From contig CALFTK010000038.1 in assembly GCA_937916465.1 (NCBI GenBank), positions 1 to 36,613 on the forward strand: a DNA stretch of 36,613 bases. Direction: 5' to 3'. The position numbers were made by a program, and so were the translations under genes. Under the pieces are notes generated by a model that did not search any database, was not told where the DNA came from, and was given only the letters and a program-made list of their open reading frames with translations. This document shows, piece after piece, positions 32,907 to 36,613 of the stretch; the first letter of the stretch is position 1, and the number at the start of each line of letters is the position of its first letter. The DNA is from an uncultured Bacteroidales bacterium (GTDB lineage Bacteria > Bacteroidota > Bacteroidia > Bacteroidales > Bacteroidaceae).

Positions 32907-34466
32907 ATGAAGAGATTTGCGTTTTTATTGTGTTCGTTGATGCTGGCGGTATCAGTTTGCGGACAGCAGGCCGATGATATGGTTGTGCAGACTGCATCGG
33001 GTAAAGTAAGAGGTTTTAATCAGGATGGTTCAATAGCCTTCCTAGGTATTCCATACGCTAAAGTAGAGCGATTTATGCCACCGCTTCCCGTAGATAGTTG
33101 GGATGGTGTTCGCGATTGCAATAAGTGGGGACCTCAGGTAATGCAACAGACAAACGGCCCACTGCCGGAAGAAAAGATGTCTGAAAAGAATTCCTGTGTG
33201 CTGAATGTTTGGACTACCGATACAAAAGCAAACAAACCTGTTATGCTGTGGATTCATGGTGGAGGTTTCGATTCAGGTACATCGGAATGGAGCCCCGGAA
33301 TGAAACTTGCACAGAAAGATGTAGTGGTAGTAAGTTTGAACCATAGATTAAATATACTCGGTTTTCTGGATCTGTCTGATGTTTCGGAAGAATACAAATA
33401 TTCCGGAAATGTGGGAATGATGGATATTGTTGCTGCATTGGAATGGATTCAGACCAATATCAAGAACTTTGGCGGTAACCCAAATAACGTTACCATATTT
33501 GGTGAATCCGGTGGTGGCGGTAAGGTAGGTACACTTATGTGTATGCCATCAGCCAAAGGATTGTTCCACAAAGCAATCATTATGAGTGGTACCATTCTGA
33601 ATGTAAACACAAATCAGATGAGTAAAGAATTGGGTAAGGCGGTTCTTAAAGAACTTGGTATTTCAGAAAAAGATATAGACCGTATAAAAGATGTACCATA
33701 TCAAGAACTTTACAATGCAGGTCAGCGTGCTATGGCTGCAAGTATAGGAACACGTCGCCCGGGTACTCCTATGATGTGGGGATTCGGTCCAACTCCCGAT
33801 GGTGAAGTGGTGCTTCAGCAGCCATTCCAGCCCGGTTTTGCAGATATATCATCAAACGTACCATTGCTTATAGGAACTACATTCAACGAACTACAGCGCT
33901 TGAACTATAATCGTAATATTACGCTGGAACAGGCACGTACCGAACTACAGCGTACCTTTGCCGATGAAACCGATGCCTATATAGATGCCTTTGCCGAAGC
34001 ATATCCGGACTATACTCCTCAAGATCTGTTAAGTATAGACTGGTTGTTCCGTCCAAAGACCATAATTACAGCCGATTATGTGGCAAAAAGTAGAAAAGCA
34101 AAGACATACACCTATATGTTTACATGGCGTTCACCAATTAATAAGGGTTCTGTTCACGGAAACGAACTGAATTTCTGTTTCAACACATTGGAACGTGCCG
34201 GAAATGAACTTCCACAGCCTACGGAACAGGATTATGAACTTGCAGATATTATGAGCAGTGTTTGGGCACAGTTTGCCAAGACAGGTAATCCAAATATCAA
34301 GGAACTTCCCAAATGGAAGGCATATACAGCCAAAAACGGCGAAATGATGATATTTGACTATAACTGTGAAATACGAAATAATCCGGATAGGAAACTGGAA
34401 GAGATAATAGACAGACACTGTTTCAAACAGCTTGATGAATTCCGTAAGAAACAGGCGGGCAAGTAA
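32907..34466 (+). CDS. Exported carboxylesterase/lipase family protein
   Basis: A 519-residue type B carboxylesterase with a signal peptide (about 1-20). The alpha/beta-hydrolase triad is complete: Ser201 in GESGGGG, Glu328 in GTTFNEL and His417 in VHGNEL; the oxyanion hole is HGGG (117-120). The nucleophile motif has Gly where most members have Ala (GESAGG), a tolerated variant. It should hydrolyse esters in the periplasm or outside the cell; acyl-sugar or xenobiotic substrates are possible, but the sequence does not decide. It starts a tight run with the DUF3108 and methyltransferase genes (gaps 21 and 1 base). Confidence 0.93.
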   Translation: MKRFAFLLCSLMLAVSVCGQQADDMVVQTASGKVRGFNQDGSIAFLGIPYAKVERFMPPLPVDSWDGVRDCNKWGPQVMQQTNGPLPEEKMSEKNSCVLNVWTTDTKANKPVMLWIHGGGFDSGTSEWSPGMKLAQKDVVVVSLNHRLNILGFLDLSDVSEEYKYSGNVGMMDIVAALEWIQTNIKNFGGNPNNVTIFGESGGGGKVGTLMCMPSAKGLFHKAIIMSGTILNVNTNQMSKELGKAVLKELGISEKDIDRIKDVPYQELYNAGQRAMAASIGTRRPGTPMMWGFGPTPDGEVVLQQPFQPGFADISSNVPLLIGTTFNELQRLNYNRNITLEQARTELQRTFADETDAYIDAFAEAYPDYTPQDLLSIDWLFRPKTIITADYVAKSRKAKTYTYMFTWRSPINKGSVHGNELNFCFNTLERAGNELPQPTEQDYELADIMSSVWAQFAKTGNPNIKELPKWKAYTAKNGEMMIFDYNCEIRNNPDRKLEEIIDRHCFKQLDEFRKKQAGK

Positions 34467-34487
34467 GTTTAGAATAATTATTTTCCG

Positions 34488-35225
34488 ATGAAAAGGGTAA
34501 AAAGAGCTTGTTTATCACTGTTGGCTTTGCTAACTGTATTGCAGTTGTCTTCCGCAAATCTGGACTACAACCTATACATATCAGTCGGCATTTTAAGTGT
34601 GCCGGTAGGCGAAAGTTCTCTAACAGAAACATCGGCATTATACAATGATATTGAATGTGTGCGTACCCAAATGACACTATCCACAGGTAGATATGCCGAT
34701 AAGTTTTTCTCTTTAAGAGATACCATGATATCGTATAACACGATTGACGGGGAGAGTCTTTTTTATCAAAAATCAACAAACGAAAACAACAGGCATGATG
34801 TAGAAACAGCCCACTTTTCAAAGGATTTGAACAGATATAGTGTATATTTGCAAGCACGTTCGTACAACGGAACCATTTTAGGTTCGGCAACTGAAAGCAG
34901 ACAAAAACGTATATTTGATATGTTGAGTATGCTTAAATATACTCGCAGCCTCAGTTCAAAAGGAATAGTACCCGGTTATACTGTTACACTTCCTATGGTA
35001 AACGGAACAATGGTTGTAGAACAGTTTATTGTTTACGAAGGCAAGAAGAGAATAAAAGCAGATGATGGCAACGTATATGATTGTCTGATACTCTCTATTC
35101 GTGACAAAAAATATGGCGAAGAACGGGAAACTTTAAAGGCTTATGTTACTTCAGATGATTCCCATTTGCCTATACAACTGAATATAAAATTAGGTGTAGG
35201 ATACATAAAAGCATTGTACAGGTAA
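34488..35225 (+). CDS. Exported DUF3108 domain protein
   Basis: A 245-residue protein with a signal peptide (about 1-23, ending LSSA). The mature part fits DUF3108: an opening beta strand LYISVGILSVPVGESSLTE, a central FDMLSMLKYTRSL, then VTLPMVNGTMVVEQFIVYEGKKRIK and a closing DSHLPIQLNIKLGVGYIKALYR. The family is periplasmic, of lipocalin-like or beta-barrel shape, with no assigned function. It ends one base before the methyltransferase start. Confidence 0.85.
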   Translation: MKRVKRACLSLLALLTVLQLSSANLDYNLYISVGILSVPVGESSLTETSALYNDIECVRTQMTLSTGRYADKFFSLRDTMISYNTIDGESLFYQKSTNENNRHDVETAHFSKDLNRYSVYLQARSYNGTILGSATESRQKRIFDMLSMLKYTRSLSSKGIVPGYTVTLPMVNGTMVVEQFIVYEGKKRIKADDGNVYDCLILSIRDKKYGEERETLKAYVTSDDSHLPIQLNIKLGVGYIKALYR

Positions 35226-35226
35226 T

Positions 35227-35883
35227 ATGAAATTGACCAGAAACAGATTGCTTACATCGCATGGATTCGGTGTTCATTCCCCATGGGCATATAACTTTAT
35301 AGTTTTTGTTCTGGGCGAAAAGAATCCCTATTACGCCTATTTTGATCTTTTGGATTTCCGTCAGACAGCTGTATCACAACTGCCTAAGTATAGTGAAAAT
35401 ACTGATTGTATGCTTTTCCGCATTGTAAACCATATATTACCTCTTACAATAGTGGAAATAGGCACAGCAGCAGGTGTATCGGCTGCCTATCTTGCATCTG
35501 TATCGTCTGACATAGAGGTTATCACAATAGATTCCGAACACCCTTTTACAGATAAAGTAAGAGACGATCTCTCTGTTTTTGGTAATATATCGTACCGCGT
35601 AGGTAATGTAATGGAAAATCTGTTGGATGTTTTGAATACAAATATTGGCAAAACCATCTTTCATATAGCCCATACGGCTCACTATGCTGAAATAGTTGAA
35701 CAGATATTGAAAGATGTTTCTTCCGATGCGGTTATTGTTGTAGAGGGAATAGATAATAGTTTAACCTATAAATGGTGGGCAAATATCATTAAAGATGATA
35801 GAGTGGGGGAAACCTACGAAACAAGAACTATGGGTATAATGCTTTTTGATAAGAAAAAGTACAAACAACATTATAGAATATGA
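35227..35883 (+). CDS. Class I SAM-dependent methyltransferase-like protein
   Basis: A 218-residue cytoplasmic protein. The Bacteroidetes-typical opening SHGFGVHSPWAYNFI (11-25) leads to the SAM-binding motif I, VEIGTAAGVSAAYLA (76-90), and an acidic residue after strand 2 (TIDSE, about 104-108). The overall form resembles O-methyltransferases of the caffeoyl-CoA type, but the substrate is unknown. It overlaps the next gene by 4 bases (ATGA), so the two are probably translated together. Confidence 0.85.
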   Translation: MKLTRNRLLTSHGFGVHSPWAYNFIVFVLGEKNPYYAYFDLLDFRQTAVSQLPKYSENTDCMLFRIVNHILPLTIVEIGTAAGVSAAYLASVSSDIEVITIDSEHPFTDKVRDDLSVFGNISYRVGNVMENLLDVLNTNIGKTIFHIAHTAHYAEIVEQILKDVSSDAVIVVEGIDNSLTYKWWANIIKDDRVGETYETRTMGIMLFDKKKYKQHYRI

Positions 35884-36428
35884 AGATTTACACTTGTACA
35901 GGCGATAAAGGTACTACATCGTTGGTGGGGGGAAAGCGTATAAGTAAAGCTGACCCCAGACTTGAAGCGTATGGAACTATAGATGAATTGAACTCATTTA
36001 TCGGCCTTATGGCTTCGGCAATATCAGGTAATAACAATATAGAAGATGCTGAAAATATACGATGGATTCAAGGAAAACTCTTCAATATAGGTGGTATTTT
36101 GGCTACAGATACAGAGACCACAAAACTCCCGGAATCTTGTAGAATAAGTAGTGATGATATTTCACAAATAGAAACGCTAATTGATAATGCAACGGAAGGT
36201 GTTCCGGCACAAAGAAGTTTTATACTGCCGGGTGGAGCTTTGGCAGCATCGTATGCTCATGTTGCAAGAACAGTGTGTCGCAGAGCAGAAAGAAATATTG
36301 TATCGCTTGAAACAGAAGTTGAATTGCCTCAGGAGTTACTGAAATTCATAAACAGACTATCTGATTATCTGTTTGTTCTGGCACGAAGAATTAATTATTA
36401 TTCGGGAGTAGAAGAAATTTCTTGGTAA
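35880..36428 (+). CDS. Cob(I)yrinic acid a,c-diamide adenosyltransferase, PduO type
   Basis: A 182-residue enzyme that transfers the adenosyl group of ATP to cob(I)alamin to make coenzyme B12. It has the ATP-binding CTGDKGTTSLVGGKR motif (6-20), YGTIDELNS (31-39) and the helix ALAASYAHVARTVCRRAERN (about 122-141) with the conserved Arg-Arg-Ala-Glu. Full length as a trimer-forming PduO enzyme. No other cobalamin gene is nearby; it probably serves B12-dependent enzymes such as methylmalonyl-CoA mutase elsewhere. Confidence 0.95.
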   Translation: MKIYTCTGDKGTTSLVGGKRISKADPRLEAYGTIDELNSFIGLMASAISGNNNIEDAENIRWIQGKLFNIGGILATDTETTKLPESCRISSDDISQIETLIDNATEGVPAQRSFILPGGALAASYAHVARTVCRRAERNIVSLETEVELPQELLKFINRLSDYLFVLARRINYYSGVEEISW

Positions 36429-36453
36429 ACGGTTTGTAAATCACTATTTTTTA

Positions 36454-36461
36454 TACTTTTG
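36454..36461 (+). promoter_or_regulatory. -7 promoter motif of the DUF2795 gene
   Basis: TACTTTTG matches TAnnTTTG. The transcript would start near 36468, giving a leader of about 92 nt. A weak six-base-pair hairpin (GTTCGG with CTGAAC) lies at 36484-36501. Confidence 0.6.
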
Positions 36462-36559
36462 CACTCTATAAAAAAACAAGGCTGTTCGGTATATCCTGAA
36501 CTTGTCTTGTAAAGTGGTTAATATCAGTATTTTAGTTTTAAAATTAATACTTAGAGAAT

Positions 36560-36613
36560 ATGTATTGGACATTGGAATTGGCATCAAAGTTGGAAGACGC
36601 ACCTTGGCCAGCA
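36560..36613 (+). CDS. DUF2795 domain protein (N-terminal fragment)
   Basis: Only the first 18 residues are in the window (MYWTLELASKLEDAPWPA). This opening is the one I recall for the small, conserved Bacteroidetes DUF2795 protein of about 70-75 residues, whose function is unknown. The right edge of the window cuts the gene. It has its own promoter and a long leader. Confidence 0.75.
   Translation, partial: MYWTLELASKLEDAPWPA

Noticed and set aside
36484..36501. A riboswitch in the DUF2795 leader, next to the cobalamin adenosyltransferase gene
   Set aside because: The leader is only about 92 nt with one weak hairpin and no cobalamin-box-like sequence.

Overview
The window comes from a chromosome of the phylum Bacteroidota, most likely order Bacteroidales. 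Four things point there: at least a dozen gene starts are preceded by the Bacteroidetes -7 promoter motif TAnnTTTG instead of a sigma70 -10 box; there is a PorZ-like type IX secretion protein with a C-terminal sorting domain; the succinate dehydrogenase/fumarate reductase has the three-subunit layout with a single cytochrome b; and several families typical of the phylum are present (DUF4419, DUF4143 ATPase, TPR-membrane-HTH regulator, DUF2795, DUF3108). The DNA is AT-rich. Family or genus cannot be fixed from the sequence alone.

Layout. (A) 1-6530 is accessory in character: the tail of a probable transglutaminase-like protein, a DUF4143 ATPase, a secreted DUF4419 protein, a lipoprotein, a small exported protein and a TPR lipoprotein with a cytoplasmic HTH-like end. 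Promoter/leader DNA is duplicated inside it: a 53-bp copy lies upstream of both the ATPase and the TPR gene, and a different 45-bp copy lies upstream of the DUF4419 and 238-residue genes. (B) 6535-16488 is housekeeping: gltS-mutS on the minus strand, then leuS-rdgB-porZ on the plus strand with overlapping genes. (C) 16489-16965 is a very AT-rich gap with a tight cluster of DnaA-box-like 9-mers. (D) 16966-26568 holds trmH-like, polA, a long-chain prenyl diphosphate synthase, and the minus-strand run mnmG-uvrC-dtd-deoC. A perfect 16-bp parS-like palindrome sits between mnmG and uvrC. (E) 26721-30200 is the respiratory operon sdhC/frdC-A-B, closed by a clear terminator. (F) 30376-30460 is tRNA-Leu(UAA), followed by an accessory stretch: an AlbA_2/Schlafen-type ATP-binding protein containing a 21-bp tandem repeat, and a 482-bp gap rich in inverted repeats. 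(G) 32907-36428 is a tight plus-strand run: carboxylesterase, DUF3108 protein, methyltransferase, PduO-type cobalamin adenosyltransferase. It is followed by the start of a DUF2795 gene.

How the genes fit together. mutS, uvrC, polA and rdgB cover mismatch repair, excision repair, gap filling and nucleotide-pool cleaning. leuS, dtd, mnmG and the TrmH-like protein serve tRNA/rRNA function and proofreading. The prenyl synthase probably makes the menaquinone tail used by the fumarate reductase/succinate dehydrogenase. The parS-like site and the DnaA-box-like cluster, 7.8 kb apart, together raise the possibility that this segment lies in the origin half of the chromosome, although the flanking genes mostly point toward the gap rather than away from it. 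No CRISPR array, transposase, integrase or recognisable phage gene is present.
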